From NCBI GenBank assembly GCA_037074615.1, contig CM073527.1:25730848-25794847 (forward strand): a DNA stretch of 64,000 nucleotides, given 5' to 3'. The notes under the pieces are model-generated. The model was not told where the DNA came from, did no database searches, and worked only from the letters and a program-made list of their open reading frames with translations. Positions 1 through 8,570 of the stretch are shown piece by piece; positions within the stretch are counted from its first letter, which is position 1; every line of letters starts with the position of its first letter. A program made the translations under genes and the position numbers. The stretch comes from Leucaena leucocephala (Eukaryota > Streptophyta > Magnoliopsida > Fabales > Fabaceae).

Positions 1-56
1 TTTCTCAAGTGAACTCATGAGATGTTATTATCCTTGTTCTTCCCCATTTTTTCCAG

Positions 57-3000
57 TGCGATAAAGAATTTCATGTTGGTTGCTTGAGGGATCATAAAAT
101 GTCATTTTTGAAGGTATGCTGTGTGTTTCCATGTCTTAATAAGTGGATACAATAGCTTCGATTCCAATCTTTTGTGTCTACTGGCCATGTTATAATATTT
201 CTAGGTCTAATGACAGGAATTGCCAGAAGGGGATTGGTTTTGTTGCCATGATTGCTCAACCATACATTCTACTTTTCAGAGCCTCCTGGTTAGGGGAGCT
301 GAAAAACTTCCAGAACCTCTCTTGGATGTTATAAAGAAGAAGCAAGAGGAAAAAGGTTTAGAATCCCTTAGTGATATTGATGTGAAATGGAGGCTTCTTA
401 AGGGAAAAATTGCTTCTCCTGAAACTAGGCCATTTCTTTTGCAGGCTGTCTCAATCTTTCATGTATGTTCTGTCGTACTTCAATATAAATTGCGTCGTCC
501 TTTTGTTTTCCCTCATGAGGGGATCAACATAATAATTCCTGAATGTCTCCCATTGTAGATCTGCTTTAATTCTCACCTGCACTATACTTTATTTCCACAC
601 ATTTATTGGTTATAAATGGGGTTACATTTTCTTTTCAAATTGATTCTCCATTTTGTGTCTATCTGTTTGCAGCTTGGATAATTTGTAATTTATTGATTGA
701 AGTATTTAGATAAAGTCTGATTGAAGTGTTAAAAATACATTCCCCTTTCAATATGAATGGCGCCGTGACAAAGTAATTTATCTACTGCTTATTATTATAT
801 TAATATTATATCACGAGTCAGTTTTTGTATAGGCTTATGCCTATGCTTGTATCTACATGTTCTGTGAACTAAGGATAGTAGATAGTGTATGGCTTGTGTT
901 TAGCCGCAGGATTGTGTTGAGGCTGTAGATCAGAAAATCAAGAAGAGAAGAATTTGCGAGAAGAAGTCGAGGGAAAACGAAGGAAAGAATAAAGAATTCA
1001 GAAGATTGAAGAAAAGGGAGATAAAAGAAAGCAAGTACGGTAACTGTCACTGAACTATTTCATATCCTGACTTTATTACACCTATCATTCTGTATTTATA
1101 CCCCCTGGCTCCGTAACTAAAACTAACGTCACCAGGTCACCCCTTGTAATATCCTGACAGCAATTAATTTTTTTATAACAACTACCCCCCCTTCAAAACA
1201 ACCCTTGTCCTCAAGGGTTGGCTGCCTGGAACTCAGGAAATTGCTGCTGTAAGTTGTAGAGTGAAATCCAAGAAGCTTCCTCCTCTGGATATCCCTTCCA
1301 TTGCACTAACATTTCGGTGATGATACGCTTTCTCTTCCTGCCTATTCTCGTTGCTAACACCTTTTCAGGATATTGTGAATTAGGAACAGTAGGAAAATCA
1401 ATGGGAGGATGCCTTTGTTTGACACTAGGATCTGGACAAAGCTTTAATAGAGATACATGAAATGTAGGATGAATCCTAGACTCAGGTGGCAATTCCAATC
1501 TGTAAGCAAATGGCCCTATCCTTTCTATCACCTTGTAGGGACCATAGAATCTGGGAGCTAACTTCTGGTTACTTCTAGTTGCTGCTGAAGCTTGCCTATA
1601 GGGTTGCAATTTTAAAAAAACCCACTGTCCCACTTGGAATTCCCGATCTGATCGCTTAGTATCTGCTCGCTGCTTCATAGTATTAATAGACCTATGTAAG
1701 TGATGCTTCAAAACAGCCAACATCCTTTCTCTTGCGGTAAAGCTTCTATCTACAACTTCAATAATGGCAGTTCTAGGAATATAAGGGAGATAGACTGGCG
1801 GTTTCTGCCCATACAACAGTTCATAAGGAGTGATCTTAGTAGAAGTGTGGAAAGTGGTATTATACCACCATTCAGCTAAAGGAACCCATTGACTCCACTC
1901 CTTAGGATTTTCCCAACACATACATCTCAAATATGACTCCAAGCAACGATTTAGGACTTCTGTTTGCCCATCACTCTGAGGGTGGTAAGCTGAAGATAAT
2001 TTCTGCTCGATTTGTAACACCTTAACAAATTCCCTCCAGAAGTTACTGATAAAAATAGGATCTCTATCGCTGATTATCTCAGCTGGAGCACCATGAAGCT
2101 TGTAGATTTGATCAAGAAAAATCTGAGCCAACGAAGAAGCTGTAAACGGATGACACAAGCTAAGGAAGTGAGCATACTTACTCAAACGATCAATGATGAC
2201 CCAGATCACTTCCTTCCCATTAGACTTAGGAAGCCCTTCTATAAAGTCCATAGATACACTCTCCCACACCTTACTTGGAATAGGAAGCGGCTGTAACAAT
2301 CCTGGCGAGGCAACTGTTTCATACTTACACCTTGCACAAGTATCACACCCCTTGATATATTCCTCCACTTCCTTATGAAGATTCCGCCACCAAAAGAGAC
2401 AACGGACCCTTTGGTACGTAGCATTGATCCCTGAATGACCCCCTTGAGCACTGGAATGGAGCCATTCAAGGATTTGCTGTTTAATAGCTACAACATCTCC
2501 TACCACAATCTTACCATTCCTTCGTAACAAGACTCCATCCCACGAGAACCTTCCGAAAGACCCACTGCCTTGCTGTTTAATGCTTGTCAAAGTAGCCGCT
2601 ATTACCGAATCAGATTCCCACGAACTTTTAATTAATTCCAATAGTTCAGGGGAAGCAGTATCAAGGGTCATTTGCAAGATTTGGGAACCATGCAGCCTGG
2701 AAAGCGCATCAGCCACAGCATTTTCACTTCCTCGCCTGTATTGAATCTCATAGTCATAACCCATTAGCTTAGCAATCCAATACATCTGAAATGGTGTCTT
2801 CAATTTCTGTCCCAGCAAATACCCAAGACTCTGTTGATCAGTCCTAATACTGAAATGCCCCCTTTCCAAGTACTGATGCCAATGCTCAACTGCAAGGACC
2901 ACAGCTAGTAACTCCTTCTCATATATTGAAAGCTTGATATGTTGAGGCGCCAATGCCTTACTGAAGAAAGCAATTGGTTGCCCTTCTTGCATTAACACAG

Positions 3001-6000
3001 CACCTACTCCAGCTCCACATGCATCTGTTTCAATTACAAACTGCTTAGAAAAATCTGGCAAAGTAAGTACAGGTGCTGACACCAAAGTATCTTTTAATTT
3101 CTGGAAGGCTACCCCTGCTGCCTCTGACCATTGGAAGGCATCCTTACGCGTAAGCAATGTTAAAGGTCTTGCCAATTCCCCATAATTCAGAATAAACCTT
3201 CTATAGTATCCAGCCAAGCCAAGGAATCCCCTCAATTGCTTCACATTCTTAGGTTCTGGCCAATTTGCTACTGCTTGAATCTTACTAGGATCAGTAGACA
3301 CCCTTCCTGCTGAGATGATGTGGCCTAAATACTCCACATTTTTAGCAGCAAAAGTACACTTATTCAATTTGACAAAATACTGGTGGTCACGTAAGGTCCT
3401 CAACACCAATTCCAAATGTGAAGCATGGTCTTTCATTGATGAACTGTAGATAAGGATATCATCAAAAAAGACTAACACAAATTTACGTAAAAAAACTCTG
3501 AAAATGTCATTCATTGCCCCTTGAAACGTGGCAGGAGCATTGGTCAACCCAAAGGGCATGACTAACCATTCATAATGACCAGAATGAGTTTTGAAGGCTG
3601 TCTTGTGGCAATCATTGGGTACCATTCGGATTTGATGGTATCCTGACCTTAAATCCAGCTTAGTAAACCACCTAGCTAAATGCAATTCATCCAACAAATC
3701 TTCCACCAAAGGAATTGGATATTGATTCTTGATAGTATGCTTATTAAGCTCCCTGTAATCAATGCACATTCTCCAGGACCCATCCTTCTTCTTAACCAAA
3801 ACTATGGGAGCTGAAAATGGTGAAGAGCTCTCTTGTAACACCCCATTCTGCAATAGGCTCTCCACCTGCTGCTCAATAATGTCCTTTTGTATTGCAGAAT
3901 AACGATAAGGTTTCAAATTAATGGGATTTGTCCCTTCTTGAAGAATGATTGAGTGATCATGGCCAGTCCTTAAAGGAGGCAACCCACAAGGCTCCTTAAA
4001 AACATCGCTAAATTCCAACAAAACCTTCTGCACCTCATCAGGACATCCCTTTATTTCACTATGAATTGTGAAACATTGGTGCTCGCTTGTTTCCCTCTGC
4101 CTCAGCAGCTGAACCAGAAATACCTGCTGATCCTTGCTGCCCAGAGGACTCAGCTTAACCACAGGGACCACATCCAACGTCCGAGGACCTATGGCTTGCA
4201 GTTTGCACAACTTACCCTTATACCAGAAATGCATCACCAACTGATCATACTCCCAATAGGCGCTCTTGATTGATCTCAGCCATTCTAACCCCAGGACCAT
4301 GTCATAAGTATGTAAATCAATAACCCTAAGTGTGGCTTCAAACTCCAACCCCTGCATCCGCCACTTAAACCCCTTCCAAATCCCATGAACCTTCAACCTC
4401 CGTCCTCCTGCCACTTGAACAAAGGACACAGCCTCCTGACTACCCTTCCACCCCAATTTCTGAGCCAAACTGAGGTCCAAAAAATTATGGGTACTACCAT
4501 TATCAATCAACACATAAATCCCCCTTCTACCTATATTCCCTGCAATCTTCATGCTTTCCCCCGTCTCCTGACCACGAATAGCATGCAAGGACAGAAGGGG
4601 AACCGAATCATCAGCCTCCTCATCTACCAAACAAAAAGCGTTTCCATCCACTTCTTCACAGGACAAGAAATGCAGCTGCATTTTCTGCCTCTCTGCACAG
4701 CGATGGTCACGAGAAAATTTCTCGTGACAGTAGAAACATAAGTTTCTAGCACGATGGTCTGCTTCTTCCTCCGCCGTGAGCGTTTTGAGGGGACGAACCA
4801 ATCTTGTAGGATTCTTGATCGCTGGACCCCCATCCTTATTAGATACCGGAATGTCTGTAAGTCGAGAAGAAGCTCCACCCCTGACCAACGCATTCTTGTA
4901 GGGCGCCGACTGACTTGAAGACATCACAGGTCCAGACGCAAGCCTTCTTTCCCCTCCCGACCTACTGTTCCGATGGTTAACGGCAATTTCTTGAATTCTG
5001 GCTAGACGCCGAGCTTCTACCAATGACCGAGGATCAAACATTTGTACTGAATCCGCTATTTCTTCCCTCAGCGCCCCCACATACACATCAACTAAGTATG
5101 CTTCGGGAAGATCTACTCTTGCGGAAATCGTGTCGAACTGAATATTGAACTCGGCTAAAGACCCCGTCTGCCGAAGGTGAGTTAATTCCAACATCGGCTT
5201 TTCAAACGGGGGCCCAAAGGTCTGTGTTAACAATTCTACATATTCCGCCCACGACGGCCGAAAATCTCCCCACCGACGTTCAACGGCTAACTGCCATTCA
5301 AACGAATCTCCATCCAAGTGCACTGCCGCAGCATCCACCTTCGACTCCTCAGGAATGTTTTCCAACCGGAAATAACGTTCGCACCTTAATATCCAGGAAT
5401 GGATGTTCTTCCCATCATACCTGGGGAACTCCATTCTAGGAAGCCTCAGCCGACGCCGATCATCCACATGATCTTCATTCCTTTGGTGGCCGTTACGCAC
5501 AGGAGCACCATGGACTATCTCGCGCATTTCTTGCGTCACGGTCTGCAACTCTTGACGGAAAGAACGACCCATCACCGTTTCTTGCAAGTCGTCGACCCGC
5601 GACATTTGTTGTTCCACACTTTGTAATCTATCGTCCATCTTTCGGCCTCCTTCTTGTCGACGGGTCTGTACCATTCAAACTGTACCGACGCAAGCCCGAG
5701 GAAAGAGAGGCTCTGATACCACTGTTGAGGCTGTAGATCAGAAAATCAAGAAGAGAAGAATTTGCGAGAAGAAGTCGAGGGAAAACGAAGGAAAGAATAA
5801 AGAATTCAGAAGATTGAAGAAAAGGGAGATAAAAGAAAGCAAGTACGGTAACTGTCACTGAACTATTTCATATCCTGACTTTATTACACCTATCATTCTG
5901 TATTTATACCCCCTGGCTCCGTAACTAAAACTAACGTCACCAGGTCACCCCTTGTAATATCCTGACAGCAATTAATTTTTTTATAACAGATTGATAGTGG

Positions 6001-6955
6001 GCTACAATGATTATCTCTCTTTGGGAGAGCAAGTGTTTTGCCTTGCGGAACCAATTTTGAGTTTGCGACCATGTCGTTTCAGGAATGCTTTGATCGTATA
6101 GTTGATTCAATTACTGGACGCAATCTTATTACGGCCATGATATATGGGTAAGAAATTCCTTAAAGATCATGTGTTTGCTTTTCCTTTTTCTCGATTAACA
6201 TGCATCTCTCTTGCGCAGAAGGACTGTGCGGAGACAAGAGTTTGGGGCAATGCATTGTGCACTATTAATGGTCAAGTAAGAAGTGGTCTTCTGCTTTTGA
6301 CTCTTTGTTTCCCCATATTAACTAATATCACTGTTCACGAATTGTTTTCTTGATATTGTAGTTCTACTGTGGTATCCGCTGCCTTGCTTCGAATTTTTGG
6401 CAGTGATTTGGCAGAACTCCCTCTAGTTGCAACTCGTAGTGTTAACCATGGAAAGGTGCAGGACTGTAGCTTGGCAACGATTCTTGCATTAACCATATCT
6501 GTCTTTTTAAATCTTCTTTGCCCTAATTTTTTTGTGATCCACATGAGTGAGATCTGTGCATGCTTTTAGTAAGCCGTGGATTAAGTAGATGTATTTTGGT
6601 TTGACCTGACAGGGGTACTTCCAAATACTATACTCGTGCATTGAGAAATTGCTGTCTTCTTTAAACGTGAAGAACCTTGTGTTGCCAGCTACGGCTACCG
6701 CAGAGTCCATTTGGATTGAGAAATTTGGGTTTGTAAAGATGACACCGGATGAGGTATTTAGATTGGTTGTTTCATTACCTACAAACGTTGTGGTTAACAT
6801 CTTGGCACTGCTCCAACTTAATTTGACTGGGCTAACTCGTTATGCTGCAGCTTTGCAACTACAGAAGGAGCTACCAGCAGATGGTGATATTTCAAGGAAC
6901 ATCCATGCTTCGTAAAATGCTCACTCCGTGTCCGGATATCAAAAGTTTATCATGA
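57..6955 (+). CDS. PHD-finger / GNAT acetyltransferase, IDM1-like (3' part, spliced)
   Basis: Seven exons in one frame: 57-113, 217-462, 6083-6147, 6219-6275, 6362-6455, 6613-6753 and 6851-6955 (stop TGA 6953-6955), all with GT-AG borders; the 5' part lies outside the window. The first two exons give the end of a PHD zinc finger (CDKEFHVGCL, then DWFCCHDC) and a linker. The later exons give a GNAT-type acyl-CoA acyltransferase fold (ITGRNLITAMIYGRTVRRQE, FGSDLAELPLVATR, NHGKGYFQILYSCIEKLL, KNLVLPA, WIEKFGF) ending in SYQQMVIFQGTSMLRKML. This arrangement is that of the plant INCREASED DNA METHYLATION 1-like family, nuclear histone acetyltransferases linked to active DNA demethylation. The visible part is about 254 residues and shows no stop or frameshift. 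The intron 463-6082 is inflated to 5.6 kb by a retrotransposon. Family assignment is firm; the exact orthologue is not. Confidence 0.88.
915..1180 (-). repeat. 3' LTR of the chromovirus
   Basis: 266 bp, downstream LTR of the minus-strand element; bounded by TG...CA and followed on the left by the target duplication gattg (910-914). Same length and, by eye, same sequence as 5723-5988. Confidence 0.95.
1185..1194 (-). other. Polypurine tract of the chromovirus
   Basis: Minus-strand GAAGGGGGGG, four bases upstream of the 3' LTR border. It is in the expected place for the plus-strand primer of reverse transcription. Confidence 0.85.
1211..5674 (-). CDS. Gag-pol polyprotein of the chromovirus
   Basis: Single frame of 1487 codons covering nearly the whole internal region. 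Domains in order: Gag capsid-like region (about residues 80-240); a degenerate zinc knuckle (CFYCHEKFSRDHRC, about 313-326); aspartic protease with DNGSTHNF (about 392-399); reverse transcriptase (about 600-770) with FFDD in the YXDD position (about 736-739); RNase H with TDACGAGVGAVL (about 884-895); integrase with an HHCC zinc region (near 1073-1116) and the D, D, E core near 1143, 1203 and 1239 (MDFIEGLP, SDRDPIF, QTEVLNR); and a C-terminal chromodomain (QWKGYPEEEASW, about 1460-1471). Gag and Pol share one frame with no stop or frameshift. All catalytic positions I can check are present, so the protein looks competent. Start is the first Met, 48 bp inside the 5' LTR border. Confidence 0.95.
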   Translation of the reverse strand: MVQTRRQEGGRKMDDRLQSVEQQMSRVDDLQETVMGRSFRQELQTVTQEMREIVHGAPVRNGHQRNEDHVDDRRRLRLPRMEFPRYDGKNIHSWILRCERYFRLENIPEESKVDAAAVHLDGDSFEWQLAVERRWGDFRPSWAEYVELLTQTFGPPFEKPMLELTHLRQTGSLAEFNIQFDTISARVDLPEAYLVDVYVGALREEIADSVQMFDPRSLVEARRLARIQEIAVNHRNSRSGGERRLASGPVMSSSQSAPYKNALVRGGASSRLTDIPVSNKDGGPAIKNPTRLVRPLKTLTAEEEADHRARNLCFYCHEKFSRDHRCAERQKMQLHFLSCEEVDGNAFCLVDEEADDSVPLLSLHAIRGQETGESMKIAGNIGRRGIYVLIDNGSTHNFLDLSLAQKLGWKGSQEAVSFVQVAGGRRLKVHGIWKGFKWRMQGLEFEATLRVIDLHTYDMVLGLEWLRSIKSAYWEYDQLVMHFWYKGKLCKLQAIGPRTLDVVPVVKLSPLGSKDQQVFLVQLLRQRETSEHQCFTIHSEIKGCPDEVQKVLLEFSDVFKEPCGLPPLRTGHDHSIILQEGTNPINLKPYRYSAIQKDIIEQQVESLLQNGVLQESSSPFSAPIVLVKKKDGSWRMCIDYRELNKHTIKNQYPIPLVEDLLDELHLARWFTKLDLRSGYHQIRMVPNDCHKTAFKTHSGHYEWLVMPFGLTNAPATFQGAMNDIFRVFLRKFVLVFFDDILIYSSSMKDHASHLELVLRTLRDHQYFVKLNKCTFAAKNVEYLGHIISAGRVSTDPSKIQAVANWPEPKNVKQLRGFLGLAGYYRRFILNYGELARPLTLLTRKDAFQWSEAAGVAFQKLKDTLVSAPVLTLPDFSKQFVIETDACGAGVGAVLMQEGQPIAFFSKALAPQHIKLSIYEKELLAVVLAVEHWHQYLERGHFSIRTDQQSLGYLLGQKLKTPFQMYWIAKLMGYDYEIQYRRGSENAVADALSRLHGSQILQMTLDTASPELLELIKSSWESDSVIAATLTSIKQQGSGSFGRFSWDGVLLRRNGKIVVGDVVAIKQQILEWLHSSAQGGHSGINATYQRVRCLFWWRNLHKEVEEYIKGCDTCARCKYETVASPGLLQPLPIPSKVWESVSMDFIEGLPKSNGKEVIWVIIDRLSKYAHFLSLCHPFTASSLAQIFLDQIYKLHGAPAEIISDRDPIFISNFWREFVKVLQIEQKLSSAYHPQSDGQTEVLNRCLESYLRCMCWENPKEWSQWVPLAEWWYNTTFHTSTKITPYELLYGQKPPVYLPYIPRTAIIEVVDRSFTARERMLAVLKHHLHRSINTMKQRADTKRSDREFQVGQWVFLKLQPYRQASAATRSNQKLAPRFYGPYKVIERIGPFAYRLELPPESRIHPTFHVSLLKLCPDPSVKQRHPPIDFPTVPNSQYPEKVLATRIGRKRKRIITEMLVQWKGYPEEEASWISLYNLQQQFPEFQAANP
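5710..5721 (-). other. Primer-binding site (initiator Met tRNA)
   Basis: On the minus strand the sequence TGGTATCAGAGC begins one base inside the 5' LTR. This is the usual plant retrotransposon primer site, complementary to the 3' end of initiator methionine tRNA. Confidence 0.93.
5723..5988 (-). repeat. 5' LTR of the chromovirus
   Basis: 266 bp, upstream LTR because the element reads on the minus strand. It begins (minus strand) TGTTATAAAA and ends CCTCAACA. A TATA-like TATAAATA lies at 5901-5908 on the minus strand and would be the element's promoter. The sequence matches the other LTR with no difference that I can see. Confidence 0.95.
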
Positions 6956-8570
6956 GGAAAAGTTATGGTTATAAAAGGCGGAGTTTGTCAAGTTTTTTTT
7001 AATATTTATCAAATTTTGAATCTGTACCTATCAACTGTCTAAGTATTTATAATTTCATTAAATTAATAAGTTATGTTTTCGCTGTTGAATAGAGCATGGG
7101 TAGGTTGCACCGCAATATTTCCGTGACATGGCCTAATGGATGTCGTCGTCAAAATGATGATCAATCTAGTTTTAAGATCATTTTTTCTCGTGGAACTTAT
7201 ATTTTATCCACGGTCAATGGAACCCTTTATCAAAAATAAAATAAAATACAAGTTCCACCGGAAAAAAAATGATCTTAAACCTTGAATTTTCAATTAATTT
7301 TAAAACTGAAGATTTGATTATTTAAAATTATTTTTCTGACAAGTATTTGCTCCTCAGCATCCCTAACAAATTACCGGCGGACTTGGGACTTTTGACGAGT
7401 GGGATGGATTTTTTTATATGGCTTTTTAAAATTTTATTAAATTTTGTTAACAATTTATTGTTTAAATAAAATAAATTTAAGGTTAAATTAAATGAAATCA
7501 ACTCGGTAACAATATATTTACCTTTCTATTCAAAGTTAAAAAAAAAAAAATTATCATCGTCAAACACTCGAACTAACATGTAACATGTATATAAATTATT
7601 TACATAACAAATTGTCCAAAGAACGCATAAAAACACTAATTTGGTCTACATTTCTTACATAGGATATTTTTTAAAAATTAAAATATGCAAGTCAATTTAT
7701 ATAAAAAATTAGTAGAAAAAATATTACTGCAGAAGGCGGCAACGCATCACCCCTTATTGTCCTCATCATCACCTTCGGAAAGTGACGAAGGGCACAAATT
7801 AACTATCAGTTTAATTCGGATTAAGCACGACAGAAAATCATTCATTTCGCTGTGATCTGTAACCGGTGTGGTGTTCAATTTCTGCTCGCAAAGGCAGCTT
7901 GAGTAAGTTTGAGTCTGGGCATTCAAAAATGAATACAGAGACCGAAAGCATTTAAAAGAAAGAAATAATAGAGAAGAAATGTAATTCACCCATTTAGAAT
8001 AAATAAATTAGTCTAAATGTTAAGCGGTAGCATATGTAGAAAATTTTTATTGAGTGACTCATCTACTATAGTCAGCTGCGCGATGCAGGTCAAATCTAAA
8101 TATAATTAGGGTAAAATTACGGTGAATGGGATGTATAATAAAAAAAATAGTTTGAATATTTCTTCAACCGGAGCGGTGCTATGGATTCAAACCAAAGTAT
8201 GGCCGACTGTTTAACTGAATCAACACAGTGCATCACAAGCCAAGAAGATAGCTTCTTCGATTTTTTAATCAATCTTAATTTGCCGCCGATCACTATTATC
8301 TTTGCTTTCAAAGTAACCAATCATTAATATTGACCACCAGAGAACCTTCATACATCATATCACCACCTTATATCCTCTCTCCAGTATTTCTTTATGTCTT
8401 AGCTTTTCCACCTTCCAAAATTTGATCCATTTCTGCACATTCCATTAAATTCACTTTTTGGTTGTTCCCACCGTAATGCTTATAAAAGCATATATCAGTC
8501 CATACATTTCTTGCCTCCAATCTTGCGTCAGTGAGAGCCTCCTCACTTGCACATAATATAAAAACCACGC
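6956..8570. other. AT-rich intergenic region
   Basis: Between the IDM1-like gene and the pectin methylesterase pseudogene. AT-rich with A and T runs, one long imperfect hairpin (7169-7280, listed separately) and no frame that resembles a known protein. An 80-codon minus frame at 7747-7989 has no recognisable motif and I do not call it a gene. Confidence 0.6.
7169..7280. repeat. Imperfect inverted repeat, about 30-bp arms
   Basis: Left arm 7169-7198 (contains aagatcattttttctcgtgg, then aactt) and right arm 7250-7280 (aagttccaccgg, A-run, tgatcttaaac) pair with a few mismatches around a loop of about 50 bases. It could be a small MITE or a hairpin-forming spacer. I see no clear target duplication. 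Confidence 0.6.

Larger units (their letters stand above)
915..5988 (-). mobile_element. Complete Ty3/gypsy chromovirus (Reina-like), intronic
   Basis: A 5074-bp LTR retrotransposon in antisense orientation to the host gene. It has 266-bp LTRs at 915-1180 and 5723-5988, both bounded by TG...CA, and a 5-bp target-site duplication gattg at 910-914 and 5989-5993. The primer-binding site (5710-5721), polypurine tract (about 1185-1194) and one uninterrupted gag-pol frame with a C-terminal chromodomain are all present. Short LTRs, about 5 kb total length, an initiator-Met-type primer site and the chromodomain fit the Reina lineage of chromoviruses; the lineage is an inference from structure. By eye the two LTRs are identical, so the insertion is evolutionarily recent and the element may be autonomous. 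Confidence 0.95.

Noticed and set aside
220..558. A separate small gene from the frame beginning at 220
   Set aside because: It is the continuation of the IDM1-like exon 217-462 read through its donor site into the intron.
853..1050. Small protein of 65 codons on the minus strand, repeated at 5628-5858
   Set aside because: Both lie in the two LTRs and are the same repeat sequence; no evidence of coding.
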